DNA from: Vitellaria paradoxa
Lineage: Eukaryota > Streptophyta > Magnoliopsida > Ericales > Sapotaceae
Length of the DNA: 64,000 nt
Direction: 5' to 3'
Assembly: GCA_019916065.1 (NCBI GenBank)
Contig: CM034236.1
Location: 14,399,167-14,463,166 of the forward strand
Shown: positions 45,854 through 57,354 of the stretch, one piece after another
Layout: every line of letters starts with the position of its first letter
Numbering within the stretch: the stretch's first letter is position 1
Translations under genes and position numbers: made by a program
The notes under the pieces: model-generated
Seen by the model: the letters and a program-made list of their open reading frames with translations, nothing else
The model's database searches: none
Told to the model about the DNA's origin: nothing

Positions 45854-47311
45854 TTATTGACAAGCCACACAATCAGCTAGCTTGTCTTCGAGTAAAGGCA
45901 CCCCTCTCACCAAGGCATGTTTTTGCATGTATAGAAGTCTAGCATGATGGAAATGTCCAAGCCTTTTGTGCCATAATTTAGCATTGTTGACAGAGCTTGG
46001 AAAGGCCATTTGCTCCTCCTCCATTAGATTTAGAGCATAGCTTTTAGCTCTCATTTTCACCTTGAATGCATCTCTGCCTTTTGCATCTTTGATCAAGCAC
46101 CATTTGTCTTCAAATATGACTTTGAATCCTTTTTCAACTAGCTGTGCAACACTAAGCAGATTTTGGTCAATGTCAGGCACATATAAAACATCTGTAATAT
46201 GCTTCAAACTTGTCAAACTCTCTATAACCATTGTTCCTTTTCCCTTGACTGAGATGAGATCACCATTTCCAATTTTCACCTTGGAAACAATGGTTTTGTC
46301 AAGCTCTTTGAAAAGTTTATGATCATTTCTCATATGATTTGTACAGCCGCTGTCTATCAGCCAAGAGTCACTGGAACTGTTGCTTGTAGCAAAACATGTC
46401 GCCACAAAGAGTTGCTCCTCTTGATCTTGATCCGTCGTCACCTTTGTTTCCTCAGGTTGAGAGTTGCAGACTCGTTCCACATGCCCCAAATTACCACACT
46501 TCCTGCATTTGATATCAGGTCTCCACCAACATTTTCTTTGAGGATGATTTGTTTTTTTACAGTGTGGACAAGGTGGAAAAGTCTCATCCTGCTGCTTGTT
46601 GGAGCTTTCAGGCTTCCGGTTGTTCTTCTTGTCTTTTGCTCTTCCTGAGTCTTGTGCCTTTGTATGAAAAGCACCTTGTATTGCCTCCTCTTGTCTCATC
46701 GTTCTTCTCTGCTCCTGTGCTTGTAAAGCATTCACCAACTCTCCCAAGGAAATCCTTAACAGGTCTTTAGATTCTTCTAATGAAGATATTTTGGATTCAT
46801 ATTTTTCAGGTGTAGTAACAAGAATTTTATGTACAATTCTTTCATTAGGAAAATCCTTGCCAAGAAGTCGTACCTTATTAACAATGTTAAGCAGCCTGTT
46901 AGCATAGCCTTTGATTGTTTCTATCTCCTTCATGCTTTGCATATCAAATTCTCTGATTAAATTGAGCACCTGCATGCCTTTGGTTCTTTCACTGCCTTGA
47001 TATTCAGATTTGAAATAATCCCAAATATCTTTGGTAGATTGTAGGTTCATAATTCTTGAAAAAATCATACTGGATACAGCCACAAAAAGACAAGCTTTAG
47101 CCTTGGATTTCTTTGTCTTCCTCTCTTTGTGATTCTTCAGTTGATCCATTGTAGGATTTTCAGGTAATGGAAAAATTTCATAGTCTTGTTCTACAGCTTC
47201 CCAAAGATCCAAGGCTTCAAGTTAAACAGTCATCCTGATAGCCCAAGCTTCATAGTTTTCACCATCAAAAATTGGTGGTGCATCAGTCGTGGATGATGTA
47301 TCAGCCTCCAT
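45854..47311 (-). pseudogene. Copia gag, zinc knuckle, protease and GAG-pre-integrase
   Basis: The likely gag start is the ATG at 47311-47309 (MEADTSSTTDAPPIFDGENY), but codon 30 is TAA (47224-47222). From 47212 the frame is open for 452 codons. It contains UBN2 gag (SMIFSRIMNLQSTKDIWDYF), a CCHC zinc knuckle CRKCGNLGHVERVC, the protease active site WLIDSGCTNHM and a GAG-pre-integrase domain (AKLWHKRLGHFHHARLLYM). It ends in CVACQ then a stop (45854). The aspartic protease DSG triad is intact. Confidence 0.9.
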
Positions 47312-47363
47312 TACGGGTTCACTTAACTCACAGATCCCTCAAGATAACAGCTCTGATACCACT

Positions 47364-47653
47364 GCCTTGTTATTGATTTTCAAAGTAAAGAAAGTTTGAT
47401 AAGAGTAGAAAGACAGAACTGATGTGCAGAGGAATAATTTTTAACTTTCATAGCATGGCTATTTAAATAGAGCAAGTGTCTAACAGAAAATCAGATACAT
47501 TCCTTATTCTTAGGCATGAATAACAACTTCCTGATTTCAAAAAACAGAACCAACAACTTCCTAAAGACTAGGTCATAAAAAATAGAAAATAACATAATAC
47601 TAAAGACTAAATTAACTTATTCAAGCTGCAGATATTTTGGCACATCTTCAACA
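47364..47653 (-). repeat. 5' LTR of the intronic copia element
   Basis: About 286-290 bp, adjacent to the primer-binding site at 47350-47361, ending at 47653 beside the CAATT target duplication. The inner boundary is unclear by a few bases because the two LTRs differ there (TGTTGTT versus CCTTGTT). Confidence 0.88.
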
Positions 47654-47658
47654 CAATT

Positions 47659-48571
47659 CATTTATTTTTTCAACTCTACTCAACTCAACCAAGGCTTAGA
47701 TCCAAACTAGTTGTGGTTTTGGGTCAGCTACAAGAACCCACTTAATTTATTTTTTGAGTTTGAAAAAGTAGCATTGTTGATATGATTATTGGATATATTC
47801 TCTTTTCATTTTTTAAGTTGTTAAAAATGTGCCTAGAAATATATATCAAGGTAACTTAACATTACCTCTCACATGCAACCTGTTTTGCTCATGAAGTATT
47901 AAATCAAATAGATGTACCAACTAAAATAAAACACAATAATAACAAGACTTAAATTAGGACTTCCTTGGAAGGCTATGACTAGAGCTCTTACACCAGTAAA
48001 AATCATTAATTGTCTCAAAAGTTTAAAATGTTGGTAAATGTGGCTAGCAATGTATATCAAGCTGAATTAACAAGTATAATGCCGTGCCAGATGATTTGTC
48101 ACCCCAAATATTTTGCTCGTTCTCCTATACAGACATTTTGTCCAATTGTTCCTTGCTATGTCTCCTATGTTGGCTGCCATACATAGTTCTCAGTTCAGGC
48201 TGCCAAGTGTGGGAACTTCCTCAACCATGTGAACTATCTCTCCCTTGCGTCACTCTCTATTCAACTTGCAAGTACTCAGTGTGGCCAAGCAATTACTAGC
48301 CGGAGCCACCACTGCCCTCCTTGTGGGCATGCTCTTCATGTAGGTATCGTCCATTAGTAGCCTCTTACCAAGGTGATCTCGGGCCAAGCGAGCCCCCATA
48401 TGAGAATTCTCCATGGGACTAACTCCATTGAGTGAATCCTCCTCTTCAAATGCTTTATTTTTAAGAAGCTTGTCTCTAATTTGGTTTTAGCGCAAGGCCT
48501 TGAGAACGTCCCAAGAAAGTTGCCCTCCACTTATGGCACTCGAAGGGTCATAACCTGTGGCAAAGGTTAGT

Positions 48572-48611
<40 letters not shown>

Positions 48612-48849
48612 CCCCGGCAAGTAATTTCTTCTTCCCTCGAGAGATTTAAGTCCTAAACTATCTTGGAGAAAGGGAACCCTACTACAAGACAAACATTTTA
48701 TTAATTGGGTTTCTTGTACTACCCTACCAGGGTCTCTATAATATCGAAGCGTTTAGAATATATCGCCATTTCTTGGTTGGGAGGCATTCCAATACCAAGT
48801 TGGTTAGACCAAGTAGAGTGAGGCACCTACCTTGGGACTACATGTCCTT
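47659..48849. other. IPMI intron DNA with unassigned repeat and long T-run
   Basis: Bases about 48080-48840 are GC-richer than their surroundings and look like part of a retroelement leader or decayed repeat, but no protein or terminal repeat is recognisable. A T-run of about 40 bases lies at 48572-48610. It has no counterpart in unit A, which lacks this section. Confidence 0.4.
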
Positions 48850-49399
48850 CAGTGGCTGATTTAGAGGTCGCAGTTGCCCCCACTAACTTTGAAAAATCCT
48901 TGAAAGTCTAGTGTAATTTGTGCAAAAATTTTGAATAGTCCTTTTAATTTGTAAGCACAACCCGTCCCCAACCAAAAAAAATAATAAATAAAAATAAATA
49001 AATAAAATCCAATTTATTATTTTTATTTTCCAGGTTCCTAACTAGGGGATGGTAATGAGAGGCGAGTTAAATGGGGACACCTATCCTATCCTTTCCTAAT
49101 GGGACGAGTATGGGGTACTAGTAAATAAGGTTGGGGAAAAAAATATTAATACCCACCGTTAATAACTGGCCTGATTACAAATTATTAGCATTTATATATT
49201 GTTAATTTGCATAAATAATAAAAGTTACTAATAATTCTAACATTATAAATGATATAAGTTATATTTACTTCAATCTATAAATAAAAAAGTTACAATTTCA
49301 ATGTAAATCGGGTTCAAGGTTGGGAAAGAGATCCCTTGCCCCATGCATTGCGCCACTCCTAACCAACACCACAAGTGTCAGATCCTCGTTCCGCCACTG
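48850..49399. mobile_element. hAT-like MITE in the IPMI intron
   Basis: The 550-bp element begins CAGTGGCTGATTT, and the reverse complement of its right end reads CAGTGGCGGAACG. It is flanked by ATGTCCTT (48842-48849) and ATGTCCTA (49400-49407), a 7-of-8 duplication as for hAT. The interior includes CAGTTGCCCCCACTAAC near the left end, typical of a widespread plant hAT-MITE type, and a GGGGACACC/ATGGGACGAG stretch. No transposase. Confidence 0.8.
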
Positions 49400-49671
49400 A
49401 TGTCCTATCCACTTGGTTAGCTTGCCTCTGTTGTCCAACCTCGCACTATAAATAGTATATTCAAGCATCATTGCGCCTTCTTTTTAGTGTTGTTCATCAG
49501 CCTTATTCAAACAACAGTTAAAATCACTTGTTACTGTGTGGAGATTTGTAACTACTTGCAAACCAACAAGAAAAAAATAAAGAAAAGAAAAATGCATCTG
49601 TTCAACAAGCCTCTGACTTACATAATGCTACTCTCATATTAAAGCTTTAAGACCAATGATGTCTATTTTGC

Positions 49672-49755
49672 TATGCTACACATTGTTACTTCTGTTTTGG
49701 AGCATTTTACACATTGCTACTTTTGTTTTTTGGGGCATTTTATACATTGTTACTT
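49672..49755. repeat. Short imperfect tandem repeat (CATTGTTACTT units)
   Basis: Three units of about 36 bp with the core TACACATTGYTACTTYTGTTTT and GGGGCATTTTATA occur in a row in the last IPMI intron. The last unit coincides with the unit A deletion junction sequence. Confidence 0.55.
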
Positions 49756-50480
49756 GGTTAACTCCAGCCGCCTGCAGTCTAAAACATATTATGTATGTTA
49801 CCATTATGAACTACTAACTATGGTGCGGAGTGGAATTTATAACCATTTTTATCATATGGGGCTATGCAGATAAAAATGAGAAACACAAAATATAAAAAGA
49901 ATTGGACGTAGATGCTTCTAGTTGTATGTGTTCTTCATTATTGCTTTATTGTTTTTAATATGGAAAGGTTCTCCTTCATAAGGCTAAAGTACTGTGTCGT
50001 GAAACTATTCCTCAGTAACAAGTCACGGAAAAATGCAATTGGTTTTAATGGTATCCATGAAACTAGCTTATTGCGGAATCAAATCACATCTTATTCTTGA
50101 CCGCAACTTCTACCCCAACCTAAGGAGGAACAGTTGGCCTGATGAAGAAAGAATCACTACTTGCTGTGGTTGCTTTGTTCTGTGATTAAATGGCTGGCGT
50201 GATTTATTTCATTTTCGAAATGCTGTTAATCAGAAGAGTGGATTCTTTCCCTTCACTGCTTTTATTTTGTTCATGTGCTGGTTTTTACTCGCCTAGATTA
50301 GGTACACTTGTACAACTTAAAAAGGGCTCATCATTGTAGGTCTGTGTGTCAACAACAAATAGAATCTTCCCTGGTCGAATGGGGCATAAAGAAGGCCAAA
50401 TTTATCTAGCTTCTCCGTATACAGCTGTTGCATCTGCTTTGACCGGCTTCGTCACTGGTCCAAGAGAGTTTCTACAGTAG

Positions 50481-51333
50481 GCCAGCCATTCAATACCAAG
50501 TGGTGCGATTTGTCTGTCCTATGTATTGCTCAAGACGTTTATCGGGGGCCGGAAGCAAAATATTTAGGTTCAAATTAACCTTTTTTTTTTTTGTATGTTG
50601 TGATTGTGTAAAATTATTATTAACCAAATGAGCTTTTGCCGGAGATGGTGTTATATTTAATATTTAAAGAAGATGCAAGAGTTCTCGGGGGTGTGTTCTG
50701 TGCTGTAATATTGAAGAGAGAATGCTTGTAATAACTCTTGCTTGGCATGGTTTGCTTCGTAGAGTTTTTCTTTATGATTGTAAATTATTTAATGTTAGCA
50801 ATCATATGAAACAGCATATATATATATATATATATAGGGTGCCGCTATTTGTAATCTTATTTTTTCTCCCACAGCTCGGTTAAAATTTTTTCATCTTATG
50901 ACAAAAATGTCTTATTGTAAAATGACATCCTTGCCCTCTATATTTTCAACATATACTTGCCAAAAAAAAAAAAAAAAAACAATTTCAGCAATTAGCTATT
51001 GAAAAAAATTAGCAATTAACCACATAAAATTTTAACATTTTCACACCAAAATAAACAAAAATTTCAGCAACTGATTATTAAAAAAATTAAAATATTTCAA
51101 AAGACTTTTGCCGTTTTGATATTTTTTTCAATGACCATATAACAATTGAACAGTCTTTTATCGAAACAATTACAAAATTTCAACATGTATCTATTCTATT
51201 GAAAACGTTATATCATTTTAACAATGGATTTTCAATTTTAATGGTTTTAGAAGAAGAGGTATTTTAGAACTTTAGGTGCAATTTGGGGGTTACATGGAGA
51301 AATTATTGGATTATTTGGAAAAAATATAAGTAA
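50481..51333. other. 3' flank of the IPMI pseudogene
   Basis: To about 50670 this aligns with unit A (10955-11190). After that there is AT-rich DNA with (TA)n at 50817-50836 and an A-run at 50965-50980. No gene. Confidence 0.55.
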
Positions 51334-51563
51334 TGCCTCCCATCCCACATCGCCTGGGTTGTGGAAGGAAATGACCTATATATAATATTTGATATCCATA
51401 ATAGTATAACGCGTTTTAAAGCCGTGAGAGCACTGGGTTCAGTGGGAATTTCAGGGTTAAGCGTGCTCCAGTGGGAGTAGTACTAGGATGGGTGACCTCC
51501 TGGGAAGTAGCTCACCAAGTCCAAAGCGAACAATATTGTATTATATGGATGCGAGTCGTTACA
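51334..51563. repeat. LTR-like repeat containing a 5S rRNA-derived segment (Cassandra-type)
   Basis: About 230 bp from TGCCTCCCATCCCACATC to GAGTCGTTACA, with TG...CA ends, containing the 5S-derived block at 51456-51508. LTRs with embedded 5S sequence are the hallmark of Cassandra TRIM elements. No flanking duplication or second LTR was found, so the boundaries are tentative. Confidence 0.55.
51456..51508 (+). pseudogene. 5S rRNA-derived 3' half with pol III internal promoter
   Basis: It contains GGTTAAGCGTGCTCC (box A region), then GTAGTACTAGGATGGGTGAC and CTCCTGGGAAGT (intermediate element and box C), in the order of plant 5S rRNA. The 5' half is not recognisable and a GGGCGA stretch is altered to CAGTGG. 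It is not a functional 5S gene. Confidence 0.85.
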
Positions 51564-53269
51564 TATTCACTGGCCTCATCGGATCACCTGAAATAAAGAC
51601 ATGATAAGCAAACTTGCCCAACAGGTAGGATACTGCAAGTGTCCATTGGTGAACATACTCAAGCACATAGCATAACTCATAACAATATCAACTAAACATA
51701 AAATAACAATGGATATGTAATGCAATGCAATGGCCAATGCAATTTTCTAGTCTCCATCTACCCTCAATCTTATCTTGAGACGGGAGACGCTTAGCACTGC
51801 ACACGGGATCACCAACCATACCATTTAAGTTCACAGAAAACGTATATCTCAATATATATATATATATACACCAAATAGGGAACCATGTTACACCCCCATT
51901 GGTGTAAGACTCAGGGGAACCGTGTTACACCCCTTAACCCTTCTACTAGGGAATTGTGTTACACCCTTAGTCAGTCTTTTACTTATCTTAAATAGGGTCT
52001 AGCTGTAGTCTGGAGAAAATCTCATAATTAACGTCCCAACTCCAAATGACTAAGCACTACTCATATATATCGACTGGAGAATATCTGGTATTTTCAAAAT
52101 CTCATTTTATCATTTTTTTTTTCTAAAATTATGGATCTCGTTCATATATATAACCCGTGCCTCGGCACATTACAATATAAATGTGGCACTCTCAGCTAAT
52201 CAATATTTTCAACATAATTCAAATGATGCCACCCCAACCCTATACTCATGATATTCTCAATCATGTAAATTAATACCATTTCAATATAAAAACATATTCT
52301 CATTAGACTTGATGATGATTTGGAGTTTATTCCTTTATTAGAAATCCATAATAATTTTGTTTAGGTACAAAAATATAATTAAAAACTAGTTTTCATGCAT
52401 TTCTGAAAATCTGCTATTTTGCAGTCCAGACACCCTTACCAGCCAGTTTGGACCAAGGGTCCGGATACCCCAATCGACCGATCCGAATAGCAATGTCTAG
52501 TGCCCAACTCCTTAGTTCATTTCCAACGAAACCCAGCCCTAAATCAACCCCAAATCACCATTTCAAGTTTTAGTCTCAACAATAACTCATGTATAAATAC
52601 TTAAGCACTTAAATCACGTGTTTCTTCATCATTTAATCCAAGAATAACTCAAATATATGTAAGATATTCACACTCTTATGCATATATATAACCACATTCA
52701 TATATATATGCGCACAAATCACATAATATTCAACCAAATCAAGTATATATATACATCAAAATCATCCTAACGACGTCTAGAACACGAATATAAGTCTCAC
52801 CTACCTCGAATCTGAAGAGATAAGAAGAAAATCAAGGAAAACCGGTTGAGCTCCCAACCTTCGAGAGCCAATTTTTCCCACCTCGGGCCAAATCATCGAA
52901 AATGAACGTCACTACGATGTTCACAATGTTGAATACTACCCTAATCCGCCAACCTTTCGCTCCGGATTGCACTTTCTTTCTCTACTCTCTCTCTCTCTCT
53001 TTTCTCTCTCTTCTCTCTTTTTTCTCTAGTCTCTCCTTGATTTGAGCCAAAGAAAAAGAAAGAAAAGGAAAAAAAAAAAAAAAGGCAAAAGGAAAGAAGA
53101 AAAGAAAAGGAGCTACGCCCTTGGCCCAAGTGCCTAACCAAATATCGATTCAGACCACACACAGTTCGGGAAAAATAAAATATATCAACTAAATTTCAAA
53201 ATAAATAATTTATTAGCCCAAAATAATATATAAATAGTCAAAATAAATACCGGTATTATAAATTTCTTT
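51564..53269. other. Non-coding repeat tract, possibly interior of a large retroelement
   Basis: It includes three spaced copies of GGGAAYYRTGTTACACCC-like words (51881-51967), (TA)n arrays, and CT- and A/G-rich tracts (52979-53112). The GC level and low-complexity purine tract resemble a retroelement leader, but no protein domain is visible. Confidence 0.4.
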
Positions 53270-55860
53270 ATAAAATTAATTTTTTAGCATTTAAAAACTA
53301 AAATATGAAATGAGATAAGAGATTAAATTTGATACAAACTCTAATACGAAATAATTTTAAATTTTTAAATCTTAACAAAAAAATTAATTAAAAAATAAAA
53401 ATATACAATACCATGTGAAAGTATTATCAAACATCTTCATTTTAAAGTATATGCCTTGGAAGGCACTCAATATTCCTAAAAAAGAAAATAAAACATCAAC
53501 ATCAACACGAAAGAAATACACATAATTAATGATTCAATCTCCTATTGTATCCTTTAATCAAATATATTAATAGACAAACAAATCTCAATTATTACATCAC
53601 AATAGTGATGACGGAGGATTTTTCTTCCTTCTCATGGCAAAGCTATGATAGGGACTTATCTTCTTTCTCATGAATCGAAACAATAATTGATCAGTGACCC
53701 TAAATAATTCCCAATTATTATTATTATTATTATTATTATTATAACAAACCTCACAGTTATTGAATCCCAAGTTATGAAGTGGGCCTTTTTATCATTTCTC
53801 AGATTTTTTTTCTTCTTTTCTCATGTCCTTTTCAGGCCTTGAAGCGATAATTTTAGGGTGTGTTTAAATTAATAATTTGTCCAAAAAAAAGAATGAAAAT
53901 TTAAAATTTCTCCTCTCATTTATATTTTGATAAAAAAATAAAAGGAAAAAGACATTGAATTTAAGAAATTAAAATTTGTTAAATTAAGAAATAATATATT
54001 AATGTATATATTTAATTATAAGATTAATTACATTTTACTCTCTTATGGGTTGAACAAAAAAAATATAAATCACTTTTAGTTTAAAGTCAACATATAATTT
54101 TCTCATAATTTATATTAAATTACAAAGTTGATAAAAAAATATTAAATTTAACTAGATTTATGTTATAAATACCATAAAAGCTCATATTTGGTATCCAAAA
54201 AATATTAAAAAGATTAAAATCAATCTATCTAATCATAACCTTGAGCGAAACTTATCCGAACCCGTCAGTCTTAGTTCAGTGCTACATGGCTGGACCTCCA
54301 CTTTCTTAAGAACTATGTGAATTTAGAAAATTTAAGAGGCGTTTGGAGATAGAATTTTTAGTAATTTTTAGTATTTTTTGTCAAAAATTATTACTTGTAA
54401 TTTTTTATTTATTTGGTGAAAAAGTAGTAATTTTTAGTAACTTTTGTAACTTTTGGATATTTGATAAAATTTTAACAACTTTTATCATTTTTTAACAAAT
54501 TTTGATAACTTTTAGTAACTTTTAATAATTTTTGAGTTCAGAAATTACTATAGTAAAGTAAAACAATGACAAAAGTTAATGACGGAACACTAAAAAATCA
54601 AAAGATGGTAATTTTTTACTAAAAATTTTGCTACTAAATGCTCTCTCCATGATGGAGGGGCGGAAGTGCTTTTCATAAAGCTTTTAATTGCAATTCAAAA
54701 GCTAAATTAAATCATTTTATAGTTGAGATTAATAATTCAAATCCATGCTTTTTTTCTTTACAACAACAACATGGGGTAGGGTGTATTTGGAAATTTTGAG
54801 CAATCATGGACTCACGGTTTTCGTTGAACGCACTTAATTTTCAAAATATTAGATCAACTTTTTTTTTTTTTCGTTTATTATATCTAGGCGGTTCAGGTAC
54901 TAAGTAATGGATCCGACTCTCCAACCTTTTTTTTTTTGTTTTTTTTTGTTTTTTTGAAAAGTCCCCCATTCTTTTTTACTCTAGCTCTTGTTTTACTTTT
55001 CTAAATCTCAACTCCTGATTTCATTCAAGAGCTGACAATACAAATTTTTTTTAGATTCTATTATATTGGTTTTGCCTCTTCAATTAATAAATTATAATTA
55101 TTTTTATACTTGTTACAAATTAAGTTTGTATTTCCAATCTTCAAAAGAAAATAGATAGTTGAGATTAAAAAAAAAAAAACAGAGTAAAAAAGAGCAGGGG
55201 ATCTGAGTCCCTTAGTAATTTCGATTGCCTAATGTCCCGTACAATAAGAAAGTTTCAAATTTTAAAAAAAATATATATATATATATATATATTATATTTA
55301 ATTATTTTAAATTTATCATATTCTTAATTTCAATGCATTACTTGCTATCAATATTAAATAAAAACAGTGTGGTCAATGTAGAAAAATTATATGAAATATC
55401 TCTTTTTACTTTAAAATAAGTATAAAATGTTGAAAATGTAATTGAGATTTTCTAGCATTAGAAAAATCATGTCTTCTTAATTTGTAGTCCAGTTTTATCT
55501 CTAAAATTGAAGCCAATATCTGCAAATGAAAAATAATGAAATAAAACAAATATATTTTAAATTGTTCTATTTGCATATTATTATTATTATTTTAAACTTT
55601 TAAAAGTCTCAAAAACATTTTAGACATTTTATATAGTTTAAAATGTCAAAAGACATATTATAATATAATTTTCTTATGCAATCACATTACTTTTCATTTA
55701 ACATTAATAGTCAAACATATAAAAAAAAAAAAGTAAAAATTATTGTAACAAACATTCCAAAATAAAGAGCAACGTCAAGAAGAATGTGTTACTTGCTACC
55801 TTGATTTTTGCCAAAAAAAAAAGATGTAAATTCTGTTCTTCGGTTCGAAAAAAACTCAAC
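53270..55860. repeat. Diverged 2.5-kb duplication, left copy
   Basis: This is colinear with 57355-59756. Anchors are TGCTACATGGCTGGACCTCC (54280; 58482 with one change), the block around CAATTCAAAAGCTAAATTAA (54690; 58578) and AAATATCTGCAAATGAAAA-like text (55516; 59405). Divergence is considerable, with many indels. Non-coding. It contains one MITE not shared with the right copy. Confidence 0.75.
54335..54647. mobile_element. MITE in the left duplicate only
   Basis: An approximately 313-bp insert begins GAGGCGTTTGGAGATAG, and the reverse complement of its right end reads GAGAGAGCATTTAGTAGC. The interior is composed of GTAATTTTTAGTAACTTTT-like repeats, largely self-complementary. The right duplicate lacks it (about 58525). 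Confidence 0.6.
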
Positions 55861-57354
55861 TCAAGCTCAGTTCAGTACTAAAATAATCTCGAATCAAACT
55901 CGATTTAATTCGATTTGTGACTCTTTTAAAATCGCATTCGAACTCGAGTCTAGAAAAATTCAACTTGAAATATTGTAAGTCAACTCGATAAAATCATATA
56001 TATTATGATATTTTTATATTTTTAATAATATTTTTATAATATTTTAGACTAAAACATTGTTATTTTAGTTTAATCAAACTATTTGCGGGCTAATCTCGAA
56101 TCTAAACTTTTCTTATCAAGTCGAGCTCGAATTTATATAAAAGTTCAATCTAATATAAATAGCTCAGGCTCGATTGAATAAGTTAAAATCAGCTTGTTTT
56201 TTCACTAGAGCTGTGACTCTCCCTCCCTCTCGAATCCATAATTGATGTATGACAAATTTGATAATTCCTACTTTCTTTTGAATTAGTTTCGCTTCCACTT
56301 GAGCTGTTACCTCCTGCCGTTCGAATCCATAATCGGTGCAAGACAAATTTGATAATTCCTACTTTCTTTTGAATTAGTTTTGTTCTTATTTTATTAAAGA
56401 TTTTATTAGTTATTTTTGATATAAAAACTAATTGTAATCAAAATAGAATTTAGATCGGATATGAATGTCGATAATAAATTGGATAGTTTTCTTTTGGTTT
56501 GATATGGCAGACAAATTGGCAAGAAACTCATCCTAGTGGAGAATTCATGCATGTGCAATCATATTGGCTACTCACGATAGTCATTGAATTTTGGACAAAA
56601 GGGAAATTATAAGTTGTTCTAAATATTAATTTTATTTGTCAAAAACCAACTGCATATTTTCTAACAAAATTTTCGTGCAGGTTCTCTAGGTTTTCTGCCC
56701 ATTGCCATGATTTGATACATCAAAGTGATGCCGTACGTGGCCAGGCCATGTTAATCTGAAGCCACGATTAATCTTCTATTACTGGCTTCGTGATAAAGAA
56801 AATGTATTTCTTGAGATGACCCATTTGGATTTCTTATTATATATGTATGTATGATTTTTCCCCACTGCATCAACTTTTCAGCATAATTGTAGCTGCATCT
56901 TAACCATTTATTTAATCTTTTAACAAACTCTCGATTTCAAAGATGAGTTGGAGGGGCCTATCGGAATTGTGTTTGATTGAAAATTAAAAAGCGCAATAAT
57001 GACTACAAACAGGTACTGCATTTCCGCTAACTAAAGCCCTCAATATGAACATAACTATGAAAACAAATAAGGTTGGAAGAGGACATGCAGTTCTGGACAA
57101 TAAGGTTAATAGGATTCAAATCACGCTATTCCAATGGCTAAATGCTTTTCGATATGGGAAATGAAATGAAATTTTCACGTCTAGCTTGCACTTTCTCCTT
57201 TTCGCAAAAGTAGTTGCGCTGGTTTGCTTTTTAGACCCCGAAGCGATTATAGAGTAGCTTCTTTAGCCTGGAGTTGACTAGAGGAATTGGATGGCTAATA
57301 AATAATTAAGTAATATCATATTAGTATATTAAATGTTAAATATAATATGAGATT
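55861..57354. other. Spacer between the two duplicates
   Basis: It holds CTCGAACTCGAGC-type repeats (about 55860-56190), a 91-bp-period direct repeat (56231-56380) and unassigned DNA. A GC-richer stretch around 56690-56830 has no recognisable gene. Confidence 0.45.
56231..56380. repeat. Direct repeat, period 91 bp
   Basis: CGAATCCATAATTGATG at 56231 recurs as CGAATCCATAATCGGTG at 56322. The following 42 bases (ACAAATTTGATAATTCCTAC and onward) are identical in both copies. Confidence 0.85.

Larger units (their letters stand above)
43158..47653 (-). mobile_element. Full-length but defective Ty1/copia element in the IPMI intron
   Basis: The 4.5-kb element has both LTRs, a CAATT target duplication (43153-43157, 47654-47658), a primer-binding site TGGTATCAGAGC for tRNA-Met (47350-47361, minus strand) and a polypurine tract GGCAAGGAGGAG beside the 3' LTR. 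The order gag, protease, integrase, RT, RNase H is that of copia. The coding region has several lesions: a stop at gag codon 30, a stop after the GAG-pre-integrase domain, frame breaks within integrase, and a frame break late in RNase H. It could move only with proteins from another copy. Confidence 0.93.
40051..50480 (+). pseudogene. 3-isopropylmalate dehydratase large subunit (chloroplast IPMI/IIL1-like), 3' exons
   Basis: Four exons in order encode the C-terminal part of the aconitase-family enzyme that isomerises 2- to 3-isopropylmalate in leucine synthesis. Exon a (40051-40182): SPDNCALAKECEYVKIDRIY, IGSCIGGKTEDLMAAAKVF. Exon b (41823-41870): GKHVKVSTFSVPATQK. Exon c (41967-42125): VWMDAYGLPVLGSAGKTCSQ, ASPSYGACLSGPKDTYARMN. 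Exon d (50340-50480): [46 protein letters not shown], stop. All phases are 0. The 5' exons are absent. The CGAC cluster motif is YGAC, so one [4Fe-4S] ligand Cys is Tyr; GSCTGG is GSCIGG; the exon c acceptor appears as AA instead of AG; and its donor is GC. A 4.5-kb copia element sits in the last intron. I read it as a truncated pseudogene. Confidence 0.85.

Noticed and set aside
56460..56830. Possible exon-like GC-richer text near 56510-56580 and 56690-56830
   Set aside because: No reading frame gave a recognisable protein domain and no splice pattern could be supported.
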